Below, in pieces: positions 10,838-22,022 of a stretch of 64,000 bases of DNA. Position 1 is the first letter of the stretch; each line of letters opens with the position of its first letter. The notes under the pieces are model-generated. The model searched no databases, had not been told where the DNA came from, and saw nothing but the letters and a program-made list of their open reading frames with translations. Source of the stretch: Silene latifolia (taxonomy: Eukaryota > Streptophyta > Magnoliopsida > Caryophyllales > Caryophyllaceae); the NCBI RefSeq assembly GCF_048544455.1, contig NC_133534.1, positions 223,910,292-223,974,291 of the forward strand, given 5' to 3'. The position numbers and the translations under genes are program-made.

Positions 10838-12888
10838 CTACATTGTTACTCCACTTGTGCTTGTATTGAAGTAATCTTGGTAAGCGCGAATCAAAACCTT
10901 ATTGAACCTCTTGAGGTTCAATGTCACATATTGATCATCTAAATAAATCTTTTTAGTAAACTCCCATCCCTTTTTATTCACACTAGTCGGGTCTCTCAGA
11001 ACTGGATCGTTTTCATCATACTTGTGGTACAATGAGCTCTCCCTAGGATCAATTTTGTACTCGATGTACTTCAACCCCAACTTTTTGGCGGGTTCACCAT
11101 AATATGCCTCAGCTGCCCAATCAGTTCCTAGGGGAACTACTTGAATAACGGTTGATCCGGGTTTAAGGAACAGGAAATGGGTCATTGCTGCTCCATGAAC
11201 TCCAATCATAACATCACTACTACTAATTGCCTTGTATATGGTACCAAGTTCTATGTCGGGTTTTGGCTTCAATACTTGTACGCTAAACCCCATCTTTTGA
11301 GCTAATTTAACTAATGTGTTCTCGTTCGTGATAGATCTAGGTCCACTTCTCGATAGTACGACAACCTTAGGCTTATTAGGCCTCTTTTTCTGATTGGGAA
11401 CAATATGTTTAGGTGGGTGTGGTTCGAAAGCTTGGCCTAGAAGACCCCGAAAGTCTAGAATTGATTCATGTTTAGGCATGATGGATGAGTCGATTGCGAG
11501 CTCATTGTGAATTTGTAACCCTACGATGGCTTCTTGGAAGCAATGTGTCCTAGTATCCGATCTAAAATCGATAGGAGGGTAGTCGGAGAGTTGTGAAAGG
11601 AGTTGGCCATATTTCATGTACCACCACTTATGGTATTCTAAGATAACAAATATGACTTTTTTGTTGTAATGGCGGGAGGTGATGTACAAAGGGATGATGC
11701 CATCGTTGAATTCGTGGTAAACATTGCCGGTATAACCACCGGTTGAAAAGAAGATGGCAGGGACATGGTGCACAACATCACATTTGTGGTGTCGTTTATG
11801 TAAGGGTTGAGGTTTGGAGATGAGGTGCAATTCATCAATTGTGGTCATCAAATCAGTCTCCCATTTTCGAGTGTAAGGCCTAATTATAAGTTGTTGATTC
11901 TCAAGGGAGGATTTAGAATGAAGTTGGGTGGTGTATAGGAAGATTGATGAGGAAGAAGAATGTGTCCTAATGTCGCCTTTCATGAAACATACGTCTGTCC
12001 TGAAGTGGCTTCTGTCACAATGCATTGTTCCTGTGAATAACCGGCCAATTGAAGATGCAAAGAAGAAATGCATCAAATTTGTTAGCTTCCTTGAAATAAG
12101 AGTTGGCAAAGAAGAACAGATATTCTTGCTTGTAATGATAACGATATAGTACTCCGTAACTCATACTTATTCATGTAAGCATGAGTTGAATTCCCTTCCA
12201 TATTTTTCCATTTCTTAAAATCTTAATCCAAAGTCAAATGCAATGAATTAATTTAATTATTCGCGACTTGTGCGTGAGCTACAATTCCGTCATACTTTTC
12301 ATCTCTTAGAATTTTGTCTTAAACGCAAATGCAGGAATTGACTTAAAAAGCCGTAGTGTGTTGAATTGGAAATTTGGAAAAAAGAAATAAATAAAAAAAA
12401 GACGATTTATATTTTATAGGAAATGGATGATACATGGAGTCATAGTTTTGATAAATGAGAATGGTATAAAATTCAATACAAAGGAGGTAGTACGTACTTA
12501 CCATTAGAAATGGAGGAGGAAATAGGTAGTTCTGCAGCCATTTCAGCAGGTTGACTTGCCTTTTCCTTTTCATGCAAAAAGCTTTCTGCTTCTGATGTTT
12601 CATACACTGTAGTACAAACAAGTTTATTATTATTATTATGATAGCCATGCATCAAAAACAGAGGAAAACGGGGCTTTTATAAAATAAAAAAAAAAAAAGA
12701 TTTTTAAGAATTATATACCCAACATATATATAATTTATATACTCACAGATGATACATGGCAATGAAAAAGGAATTCCGAAAATCTGAGACACCCAAAAGA
12801 GGCTGCAACACAATAAAAAAGAGAGGCATAGGAAATAGACGACCTTAGATTTGGCTCTCTTGCTCAACTTGACTTGTTCCTTGATCAT
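10838..12888 (-). CDS. Glycosyltransferase family 61 protein (DUF563), 3 exons, Golgi type II membrane protein
   Basis: Exons on the minus strand are 12888-12747, 12606-12502 and 12030-10838. Donors are GTGAGT and GTAAGT, acceptors ACAG and CACAG. They join in frame to 479 residues. The start is the first in-frame ATG after an upstream stop at 12928-12930. Residues 16-38 (VVYFLCLSFLLCCSLFWVSQ region) form the single membrane anchor after a basic tail, then a stem, then the GT61 domain from about residue 88 (HCDRSHFRTDVC). Family marks are YTGNVYHEFNDGIIPLY, VVVLSRSGPRSI and DVMIGVHGAAMTHFLFLKPG. GT61 enzymes act in the Golgi, adding xylose, arabinose or GlcNAc to xylan or glycoproteins. The acceptor here cannot be told from sequence. 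Taking the long last exon alone would miss the anchor. Confidence 0.9.
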
Positions 12889-13964
12889 TTTTTGATCAAA
12901 TTCTCCGACTTTCAATTTCGATGATAGTTATACAGCTTCTGATAATTTATCCATCATAAAATATCATGGTATGTATGTAAATCCTCACAAATATACGACT
13001 ATTGTTTGCTAACTTGTGCTAAACAAACAAGTCTTTTTTTTTTTGTTTGGAAATATAAGAGAGTTAAAGAGTTGGTTGCTTGAATTTGATTATCTAATCT
13101 TGTGGGATTATCTATCTATCTTGCCTTGAATGATGAAAAGTAAAGCAAGTTTCAAACATAGAGCATATATAGATAGAAACCACAATTCAACTAACCTAAC
13201 TTATGAGTAATACTATATAAGAGGGGTTTTATAATTTATATAATAATTTAATTTGGTTGTCAAATATGAATAGAGAGTATGTATATAGGTTGGTTGAATA
13301 AGTCATTATTAATTAGTGTACAAAAGTTTTTAAGATATAGTCTTACTTTGATTATTCTATATATACTACTCGTATGTGTGTGTTGGTCAAAATATTAAAA
13401 GTTTTAACTTCAAAAAAATGAAAGGTGTGGGAATGAGAAATTGATCATAAATCAAGGTATTTTTGCCAATTGTTTTCCTTTATTACAAGCAAAGGGGGTA
13501 TTGTATTGATCCTTGCTAAGTTGTTAAAGGAAGAGCTCCTCAAAATTTGTAATAAAGGAATAGAGATGACGGGAATACCTTCCACTATACACAACGATGA
13601 TATATGGTGGTGTGTAATTGTGTTTAGCTATTAGACACTTCCAAAACTTATCAACATCATCTCAATTAGGTATTTTATTTCGGATAAAGGTGATCAAATA
13701 CAGACATAGGTAGGACGCATGTTGGGTTAGCATGGCTTTTAGGCAGGTTTATGCGCCGACTCTTTGTAAAATATGGAAAATATATTGTCCAACCCCACTT
13801 TATTAGCAGGTCGGACGAGATAGGCCTTTTGAGCCCTTCCGTCCATGAACAACTCTAAATTCAGAGGGCTATGCTCTTTCATGTATGATTGACCATTTTA
13901 CCTCTGTTATTTCAAAACCGTACTTTTCAATTTTTATCTCAATTAACTAACTCTTTCAATTTCA
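12889..13964. other. Upstream region of the GT61 gene
   Basis: AT-rich sequence with no gene. A minus-strand TATA-like CTATATATGC lies near 13163-13172 and could serve the GT61 gene with a leader of about 250 nt, but this is uncertain. Confidence 0.4.
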
Positions 13965-14415
13965 GCCACCACCCAACAACCTTCCCCGCCGTGCACACTG
14001 CCTCTTTCCCTATCTCACCGCCCTCTCGCTGGCCAAACTCACCCGCACCTCCGGCCTAACACCCTCGTACTCACACACTACCCCATGGACCTCAGTTTAA
14101 CCCTAGCCACACTTATCAGCTCTACCCAGTGGTGGAGCTAGGGACTAGCAGGGGCGTGCGCCCTTGCTGGTGGATGGAAAATTCGAAGTTTTCAGTTAAA
14201 ATTTTCCATTTTTTTCGAGTTTCTCTTAAATCATTACTTGTTCGCCCCTGTTGGAATTTTTCTCCTTGCTGGGTTCAATTTCTGGCTATGCCACTAGCCC
14301 CACCCAGACCTATGCACCACCCTTGCTTCCCTGCCATATCTAACTATCGTCAATCGCTGCCATCTCCCGCCCTGCCACCACAACCACTTCTAACCCTAAT
14401 TTACACAATTCCTAA
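13965..14415. other. C-rich, exon-like segment split by a MITE
   Basis: The strand shown is strongly C-rich here, unlike the AT-rich flanks, both before (13965-14126) and after (14297-14415) the hAT MITE. It looks like an exon fragment of a proline/serine/histidine-rich product captured or left behind. I find no long frame across the joined parts and do not recognise a product. Confidence 0.3.
14127..14296 (+). mobile_element. hAT-type MITE, copy 1
   Basis: It starts CAGTGGTGGAGCTAGG and ends with GGCTATGCCACTA, a degraded inverted copy. The flanking octamers GCTCTACC (14119-14126) and GCCCCACC (14297-14304) match at six of eight positions, consistent with an old 8-bp hAT target duplication. 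It belongs to the same family as the copies at 15828 and 21875. Confidence 0.7.
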
Positions 14416-15077
14416 TTCAGTTAACATCTATTTATTTTCAAACAAACAAAATTAAAGTTTAATTTATGAAGTTAAAACAATTACTTGATCAATATGAAAA
14501 TTAGCTTCAAAATTGAGTAATTTGATGAAAATTTGATTAGTTTTGAGAGGAAGAGATTTTGTTTTTAAATTTTTTAAAGAAGGGCAGGGTGGGAAATGTT
14601 ATGACAAAAAGTATACGAAAGAGTAAACTCGTACATGAAAAGTCAATTACGATTCCTGATCATTTCCTATATTTTCTTTAGTTACGGTTTACGAGTGTAG
14701 GTAAAAACAATCATGCTATTTATTTTTTAAAATATCATCCGTGGTTTAATATGAAACTCTTATTGCAAAGGAGGTCATGTTAATGGAGTATTTTTTTTCT
14801 AATCATCATATATTTCTTTAATGTAATAACCAAATGTGCTGAGATGGTATCATAGTTTTTCATCTAGAGTTGATGTGGCGCTTAAATAAAGCACAACTAA
14901 ATAAAGGAAAAATAAAGACTAATTGAAACCTGCCTTTAATAAAAAATTATTACTAAATATTATATTCAATCCTTATGTTTAATGATCTTTAATGCGTTAT
15001 AAATATCTCATTTTATGATATATTAAAATCTATTTTGAAATACATTTTAGCTGAATTTATAAGACTTATAAATTGCG
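14297..15077. other. Intergenic AT-rich sequence
   Basis: After the C-rich stretch ends near 14415 this is AT-rich sequence with no recognisable gene or element. Confidence 0.4.
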
Positions 15078-15485
15078 ACTACAATCAATATATATACTTA
15101 AAAGAGGAACTTTTGAAGCGATTTCATTGGCTACTACATTTGTTCAATAAATTATGGGTATAAATAAAAAGAAATTATTAGATATTAAATTAAGGGATAA
15201 AGTTTGATGTATTTTTAATCGCCACCTAATTTGTTGAATACTCTAACAATAATATATTGTGTATAAAAAATATACATTAAAACTGTTCTTAATTAAGATA
15301 AAGTTTGATGTGTTTTTAATCCCACTAAACGTAAAAGACCCAATTGAGAGTTTTACTCATAAACAACTACTACTATTGTATATATAGCTATAATGATCAT
15401 TGATCAACTCATATTTTTTCCAAGCATTGTTTTCATTATCAATGCAGTAGTCATACTAAAATGATGAATTTGAGTTCTTTTGTTT

Positions 15486-15516
15486 CTTATTTATTTATTT
15501 ATTTATTTATTTATTT
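15486..15516 (+). repeat. (TTTA)n microsatellite
   Basis: About eight uninterrupted TTTA units; likely polymorphic. Confidence 0.85.
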
Positions 15517-15827
15517 GCGTGACTTTTAATTAGTTGTTCCATACTTCCATCTATATAAATCTTTAGACTAATCCTAACTATTTTGTATTTTTATACGTAT
15601 ATCATTATATTTTTTTCACTTATTCGTTTGCTTCTTGATTTTAATTTTTAATTTTTGTCATCCTTTTGTCCCAGGTCAAATTATCATGCATGATTATACT
15701 ATTGGAGAAAGATCTCGACAGACATGTGCAACTCATATAATAAGGTAACTAATACTAGCATACATAATATTTTACAAATGAGTTTAATCGAGACTTTTGT
15801 ACTACATATAACATAGTACGATGGATG

Positions 15828-15981
15828 CAGTGGTGGAGCTAGGGGGGCTAGCAGAGGCGGTCGCCCTCCCTAGCGGATGAAAATTTCAAAGTTTTTAATT
15901 AAATTTTCGATTTTTTTTCGAATGTACCTTATGAAATTAGTTGTTCGCCCCCCCTAAGTTCAAATCCTGACTCCGCCACTG
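15828..15981 (+). mobile_element. hAT-type MITE, copy 2, complete
   Basis: It begins CAGTGGTGGAGCTAGG and ends CCTGACTCCGCCACTG, which are inverted repeats. A perfect 8-bp target duplication GATGGATG flanks it at 15820-15827 and 15982-15989. That fixes the superfamily as hAT. Its length is 154 bp and it has no coding capacity. Confidence 0.9.
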
Positions 15982-17078
15982 GATGGATGGCAATGATTTA
16001 AAAAGTATTTCTTACGAGTAATTAACTAGAATTTGAACACGATGCAATAAAATAAATTAAAACTAGAGGCTCCGAGTGAGCTACATGCATTGTTAAAATC
16101 TTTAATACAAAACTTAAATCCTACTCCAAAGGGAGTATAGGTTTGCCGTATAAAATTGTAACTAAGAATCAATTGACTGACGCTCTTTTATATAGCAACA
16201 AATTATGTTGCATTACTATTCCTATTTGGTTTATAGCTTCTTCATAACGTCATATAATATTTGTTTAATTAATGATTAATATTCGTTTTTGTAATAAAAT
16301 CCTCCTATATGAAATATGATTACTAGATCTGAAGTGTCATAATATTATAAATGTAAGTGAAGGCTTCTAAATAAATAAGTAATTTTGTGTGTACCAAAAA
16401 AAAAGTGATTTGACGAACACTACTCTTTATCAGTCAAATTAGTATTACTAATTAAATCACTGTAACCAACAATTCGGAAATGACCCAAGTAACCCCAAAT
16501 TAAAGTGACCCACGCCTTCATCCAACCTGATTCGAAAGGACTCAAACTCAGAAAGGACTTGACAATGGCACATGCGAAATCAAACCAAAATCCAAATTTA
16601 ACTACCACAACTCGCAACTTTCTCTTTCAGTTATAGATAGTAAATGTGTCGGAGCTTATATATAGATCGGTTACTCAAGTTTGATAAAAAAAAATCTATA
16701 TTGGGTGCTTAATTCATATTCATGTTGTCACGGGTCATTATATGCTAGGCCCAATCCTATCTTAATTTATGCTTAAGATATTAATGATTGATTAATTAAC
16801 ACTTGGTTAATGAATGAAAGTTTACAAGACAACTCTAATTGGATGTGAATTATGACTATTGGTATCATATGAAACTTATTCTTTCAATTAGAGATGAAGC
16901 TCATTCCACTCGCAAACATTAAGCATTTAAGCAAAATATTTTTAATAAATAAAAGAAGTATAGGGTATTCTTCCCTTAAAACTAAAAGAGTAATCCGTTG
17001 ATTTTAGGATTATATTAATTCCTTTATCGCTTTAAGATTGAAACACAATTTAGGCGTAAATATGTAAGGTCATAAATC

Positions 17079-17282
17079 AGTTTTTCCCTATGATCAATTT
17101 AAATGATATATTCAGATACAAAGTTCTACCACAATTTGATGAGAAAAATGAACATACATCGGATGTACTACCTTAAACTTAGTTTTTCCCTATGATCAAT
17201 TTAAATGATAAATTCAGATACAAAGTTCTACAACAATTTGATGAGAAAAATGAACATATATCGGATGTACTACCTTAAACTT
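17079..17282. repeat. 102-bp tandem duplication
   Basis: Unit 1 (17079-17180) and unit 2 (17181-17282) both start AGTTTTTCCCTATGATCAAT and differ at only a few bases. The duplication lies just before the copia insertion and belongs to the Helitron interior. Confidence 0.85.
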
Positions 17283-17302
17283 TTTTGTTTTTGAGCATAT
17301 AT

Positions 17303-17486
17303 TATTGGAGAATAATTATTCTGTTAATATTAGTCAAGATTTTATTCTTCTTTCCTTATTCTTAGGCTAACATTAGGCAACTAATTTATCTTAGTTAGGA
17401 TCTTAGGGTTATGTAATTCCTATATAAACATTGTATTTTAGCTCTTGTATTCAACACAATTTCAATATAATTTTACCAAACTTACA
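17303..17486 (+). repeat. 5' LTR of the young copia element
   Basis: 184 bp, identical to the copy at 21683-21866. It contains a TATA-like CCTATATAAAC near 17419-17429, the likely promoter of the element. Confidence 0.92.
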
Positions 17487-17546
17487 TGGTATCAGGAGAA
17501 AGGTCTCCGATCCAACCCTAATTTCTTTCCAATCTTCATCGCCTCA

Positions 17547-20483
17547 ATGTCAGGCTCCACGATTCCAAATGAAGCCGAGCCAAGCAAACCGCTTGTGCTC
17601 CTCAATGTGCACTCCGTCGCTAAATTCGATGGTTCCAATTATCGTCAATGGAGTCTCCAACTTGAGACTCTTCTTCAAGGATACGGACTATCATCCTTCA
17701 TCGATGGCAGTGCACCCCCTCCCAAAATTCTCACAGAAAAAGACAAACCCTCGGTTCCTAACCCGGCTTACAGTACATGGTTCCGGCAAGACAGGCTCCT
17801 TTTTGGTGCCGTGGCAAGCACCCTCACCGCATCCGTTAGCCCTCTCCTCAACCGAGACCACACCACCCAACAAGCCTGGGATGCCCTCGCATCATCTTAT
17901 GCGCGTCCATCTCGAGGCCACATAAAACAACTCCGTCACAAACTAAAACTCACCACCAAAGGCACCCTCTCAATCACTGAATACATGAACAAAATCAAAA
18001 CTATTGTTGACGACCTTGCCCTCCTCGGTGAAGTCCTCTCCCAAGAGGATATCACTGACCACATAATTGACGGATTACCATCGACCTACCAATCCGTCAT
18101 TGATGCCGTCAATGCCCGCGACACACCAATTACCTTTCCCGACTTTCATGAAAAACTGATCCGCCAAGAACTGGTACTCCAACAAACTGAAAACGCTCAA
18201 ACTTCCACCTTCACTCCCATGGCCCACCCCACCTACACCCGCAACTCCGCTGCCTATCCCTCCTCTGCCCCTCGTACCTCTGTCCCTAACCACTCCACTG
18301 CCCTCAACCAAAACTCGTCTACCCCCAACCAAAACCCCAAAAACCCGTTTCGCGGTAAGTGTCAATGGTGTCATGTCCAAGGCCACACCTTGTCTTACTG
18401 CCCTATCTTCAAATCCCTATACCCGGACATCCGTGTACCTCCCTATCCACGCAACACTGCTGCCCAAACTCCTTCCCCAGCCACGCCTCAAGCCCATCCC
18501 ACCACCCTTACCCCTCAAGCCGTCCCCTCCCCATGGCTCCTCGACAGTGGTGCATCGCATCACGTCACAGCCGACTTAGCAAACCTCTCCCTTCACTCTC
18601 CTTACGATGGCACTGATGAGATTGTTATTGGTGATGGCTCGGGTCTCCCTATCTCTAACTCCGGTTCTACCACTCTCCCTTACACTTCCACTTCTTCCTT
18701 TAAATTAACTAATGTTTTACATGTTCCATCAATGCACAAAAATATTATTTCCGTCTCCCAATTTTGCAAAGACAATAATGTTCTAATTGATTTTAATTCT
18801 TCTTCTTTTATTGTGAAGGCATGTGACTCCGGTGCTCCTCTTTTCACTGGTCCGGTCAAGGACGGTGTCTACTATTGGCCTCCTCCGTCGTCTCCGCAAG
18901 CTCACCCCACAACTATCCAACACGCAGACCTCCACCACCGTTTTGGACACCCTCACTCGGCTGTTTTTAATCATATTCTTGCTTGTTTGAATTATAAGAA
19001 CAATTTTTCTAATAATAATGTCAATTGCAATGCTTGCTCTATTTACAAAAGCCATAAACTTCCATTTACTGCTTCTTCGCTTACCACCAGTGTCCCGCTT
19101 GAAGTTGTATTTAGCGATTTATGGACTTCACCCGTGCATTCATTTGATGATTACAAGTATTACGTAATTTTTGTCGACCACTTCACAAAATTTACATGGC
19201 TTTTCCCACTAAAGAAAAAGTCCGATACCCACAAAATATTTCTCAACTTCAAAGCCTTCGTGGAAAAACAGTTTTCTCGCCCTCTTCTCACCCTTTACTC
19301 CGACAATGGAGGCGAGTATGAAAAATTAAAACCCGATCTCGCCTCAGCTGGAGTACAACACCTCACTTCACCTCCCCATACACCCGAACATAACGGTTTT
19401 GCGGAACGACGTCATCGCCACATAGTAGATACCGGTCTTGCTCTACTGTCTCATGCCTCCATGCCCATAAAATATTGGACCGTTGCCTTCCAAACAGCTG
19501 TCTATCTAATCAATCGTATGCCCACCTCGACCCTTGAGCATCACTCACCATATTCACGTCTCTTTCACACCTCACCCAAGTACCATAATCTCCACAACTT
19601 TGGCAGCTTATGTTACCCATGGCTTCGACCCTACACCCACCACAAACTTGACCCACGCTCCATTGCTTGTGTCTTCGTTGGATACTCCCCTACCCAACAC
19701 GCCTACATGTGCCTCGACCCTTCCACCACTCGCATCTATGTATCCCGCCATGTTCGCTTCGTCGAAAACACCTATCCCTTTGCCTCCAACCCCACGGCTC
19801 CCTCACTACCCACCTCTACCTCTTGGTGTGAGATGACAATACCGCTTCTCACATCTCAACCAACAGCTTCCGCCACCTCAGAAACACCTACCTCCCCACG
19901 CACACCCACTCCCGCTGCTACTGAACCCATTCCTCCTGAACCCGCAACACCTCGCACCCATACCAACATCTCTAAAGTTTATACTCGTCGCCAACCCATC
20001 ACCAACCCCACCGATACACCCACACCCACTGCTACCCCTGCCCATACCCCGCAACCACCACCAAACCATGCTCATGCTACTCGAGCATCCCACAACATCT
20101 TTAAACCCATTCACAAACTCAACTTGTCCGCCCAATTGCTCTCCACCGAGCCCAAGACAACGAAACAATCCCTTTCCCTTCCCACATGGCGCACTGCCAT
20201 GGAAGACCAGTTTAATGCCCTTCAAAACAATAACACTTGGGAACTTGTGCCCCCTGCACCCGATCAAAACGTCGTCGGTTGTAAGTGGGTGTTTCGCACC
20301 AAATACAATCCAGACGGAACTATCCACAAGCACAAGGCCCGTCTTGTTGCGAAAGGCTTCCACCAACGACCCGGTTTAGACTATAACGAAACCTTCAGCC
20401 CTGTCATTAAACCTGCCACGGTCCGATTGTTGCTTAGTCTTCTTACATTAAGAATGGCCGCTTCGCCAATTAGATATCAATGA
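17547..20483 (+). CDS. Copia gag, protease, integrase and N-terminal RT
   Basis: The first ATG in this frame is at 17547. In order: a copia gag domain (with WFRQDRLLFGAV and the HKLKLTTKGTLSITEYM region), a CCHC zinc knuckle CQWCHVQGHTLSYC (18360-18401), a protease with DSGASHH, the pre-integrase HRFGHPHS, an integrase core with the D, D, E residues (VFSDLW, YSDNGGEYE, TPEHNGFAERR), and the start of reverse transcriptase (GCKWVFRTKYNPDG, KARLVAKGFHQRPGLDYNET). The frame is lost near 20,450 by one extra base or two missing bases, and TGA at 20481-20483 ends it. RT therefore lacks its catalytic half in this ORF. The C-rich codon use is unlike the host genes. Confidence 0.9.
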   Translation: MSGSTIPNEAEPSKPLVLLNVHSVAKFDGSNYRQWSLQLETLLQGYGLSSFIDGSAPPPKILTEKDKPSVPNPAYSTWFRQDRLLFGAVASTLTASVSPLLNRDHTTQQAWDALASSYARPSRGHIKQLRHKLKLTTKGTLSITEYMNKIKTIVDDLALLGEVLSQEDITDHIIDGLPSTYQSVIDAVNARDTPITFPDFHEKLIRQELVLQQTENAQTSTFTPMAHPTYTRNSAAYPSSAPRTSVPNHSTALNQNSSTPNQNPKNPFRGKCQWCHVQGHTLSYCPIFKSLYPDIRVPPYPRNTAAQTPSPATPQAHPTTLTPQAVPSPWLLDSGASHHVTADLANLSLHSPYDGTDEIVIGDGSGLPISNSGSTTLPYTSTSSFKLTNVLHVPSMHKNIISVSQFCKDNNVLIDFNSSSFIVKACDSGAPLFTGPVKDGVYYWPPPSSPQAHPTTIQHADLHHRFGHPHSAVFNHILACLNYKNNFSNNNVNCNACSIYKSHKLPFTASSLTTSVPLEVVFSDLWTSPVHSFDDYKYYVIFVDHFTKFTWLFPLKKKSDTHKIFLNFKAFVEKQFSRPLLTLYSDNGGEYEKLKPDLASAGVQHLTSPPHTPEHNGFAERRHRHIVDTGLALLSHASMPIKYWTVAFQTAVYLINRMPTSTLEHHSPYSRLFHTSPKYHNLHNFGSLCYPWLRPYTHHKLDPRSIACVFVGYSPTQHAYMCLDPSTTRIYVSRHVRFVENTYPFASNPTAPSLPTSTSWCEMTIPLLTSQPTASATSETPTSPRTPTPAATEPIPPEPATPRTHTNISKVYTRRQPITNPTDTPTPTATPAHTPQPPPNHAHATRASHNIFKPIHKLNLSAQLLSTEPKTTKQSLSLPTWRTAMEDQFNALQNNNTWELVPPAPDQNVVGCKWVFRTKYNPDGTIHKHKARLVAKGFHQRPGLDYNETFSPVIKPATVRLLLSLLTLRMAASPIRYQ

Positions 20484-21750
20484 TGCCTTCCTTCAAGGCA
20501 CCCTTACTGACACTGTCTATATGGCTCAACCACCTGGCTTCATCGACCCAAACAACCCCTCTCATGTCTGTCGTCTCAAGAAAGCTATCTATGGGCTCAA
20601 ACAAGCCCCACGGGCTTGGTACAATGAGCTTCGTTCATATCTGCTCCAATCGGGTTTTCACAACTCCATATCCGATACCTCACTCTTTATACTTAACGAC
20701 ACTCATGACTTATTCGTTCTTGTTTATGTCGATGATATCATTGTCACAGGTGCTTCTGCGTCCCGTGTCACGTCCTTCATTCAAGCTCTCGCTGGACGGT
20801 TCTCACTCAAAGATCTCGGTCCACTTGCCTACTTTCTTGGAGTTGAAGTTCAGCCATGCTCTAAAGGGTTATTCCTTACCCAACACAAGTATACCACTGA
20901 TCTTCTCTCTCATGCGAAAATGCTAGATGCCTCGCCATGCTCTACTCCTATGGACTCCACGGTGAAATTAAGTGTTGGAGATGGTCCCCTATTTGATAAT
21001 CCCACTGAATTCCGTGCTCTTGTGGGTAGTCTCCAGTACCTGTCTCTCACTCGTCCTGACATCAGTTTCGCTGTGAGTAAACTGTCCCAATTTATGCATC
21101 AACCAACTGTACCTCACTGGAATGCATTAAAAAGACTCCTTCGCTATCTTGCTGGTACCCCTGCCCACGGCATTATCATCAGACGCGACACTACTCTGAG
21201 TTTACACGCTTTCTCTGATTCTGCCTGGGGTGATAATCCTAATGATGCTACCTCCACAGCTGCTTACATTGTTTACCTTGGCCACACCCCTATCTCGTGG
21301 AGCTCCAAGAAACAACGCACTGTGTCTCGCTCCTCTACGGAGGCCGAATATAGATCCATTGCCAATGCCATTGCTGAGCTTACCTGGCTTGGACACCTGC
21401 TTATGGAACTTCACATTGTGCTCCCATCGACTCCTGTGGTCTACTGTGATAATCTCGGTGCCACAAACCTTAGTGCCAATCCCGTCTTTCACTCTCGCAT
21501 GAAGCATGTCGCCCTTGATTATCATTTTATTCGAGAACGGGTACAATCAGGTGTTATGCGTGTTGTTCCAGTTGCCAATGATGATCAATTAGCTGACGCT
21601 CTCACCAAAGCTTTGCCTCGACCCCGCTTTGATATGCTCATGTCCAAGATCGGTCTCTCGTCCGTGTCAGTCTTGCGGGGGATATTGGAGAATAATTATT
21701 CTGTTAATATTAGTCAAGATTTTATTCTTCTTTCCTTATTCTTAGGCTAA
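20455..21750 (+). pseudogene. Copia RT C-terminal half and RNase H, after the frameshift
   Basis: This frame resumes pol at WPLRQLDI, with the RT signature YVDDIIVTG (YVDD at 20725-20736), the connection domain, and RNase H (FSDSAWGD, SRSSTEAEYRSI, CDNLGA, HVALDYHFIRERV). It ends inside the 3' LTR. It has no start of its own and depends on the upstream frame, so it is called a pseudogene part. Apart from the single frameshift I see no other damage. Confidence 0.88.
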
Positions 21751-21866
21751 CATTAGGCAACTAATTTATCTTAGTTAGGATCTTAGGGTTATGTAATTCC
21801 TATATAAACATTGTATTTTAGCTCTTGTATTCAACACAATTTCAATATAATTTTACCAAACTTACA
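21683..21866 (+). repeat. 3' LTR of the young copia element
   Basis: Identical to the 5' LTR. The pol frame runs about 65 bases into it. Confidence 0.92.
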
Positions 21867-21874
21867 TATATATG

Positions 21875-22022
21875 CAGTGACGAAGTTAGGATTTTAAGGC
21901 AGTGGGGGCGAAAATTTTCAGCGACAACAAAAGGAAAATATTATAAGGGGGTTTCGAAAAAATTCGAAAATTTTAACTAAAAATTTTGAAATTTTCAAAC
22001 TTCGTGGGGGCGATCGCCACTG
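21875..22022 (-). mobile_element. hAT-type MITE, copy 3, inverted
   Basis: Read on the minus strand it starts CAGTGGCGATCGCCCCCACG, shares the AAATTTCAAA...TTTTCGA core with copies 1 and 2, and ends CTAACTTCGTCACTG. It is directly next to the copia target duplication. No clear 8-bp duplication remains. Confidence 0.65.

Larger units (their letters stand above)
17303..21866 (+). mobile_element. Ty1/copia retrotransposon, full length, very young, frameshifted
   Basis: The element is 4,564 bp with 184-bp LTRs at 17303-17486 and 21683-21866 that I find identical base for base. A 5-bp target duplication TATAT lies at 17298-17302 and 21867-21871. The LTRs begin TATTGG and end CTTACA, so the usual TG start is replaced by TA. 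The primer binding site TGGTATCAG (initiator Met tRNA) starts at 17487. A purine run TTGCGGGGGA precedes the 3' LTR. Short LTRs and domain style suggest the Ale/Retrofit group. One frameshift near 20,450 separates two pol parts. Confidence 0.93.

Noticed and set aside
11928-12149. Plus-strand 73-codon frame opposite the GT61 exon
   Set aside because: It overlaps a well-supported exon antisense and has no recognisable domain.
17431-20379. Several other long frames on both strands over the copia gag-pol
   Set aside because: They follow from the C-rich third positions of the real frame and encode no known domain.
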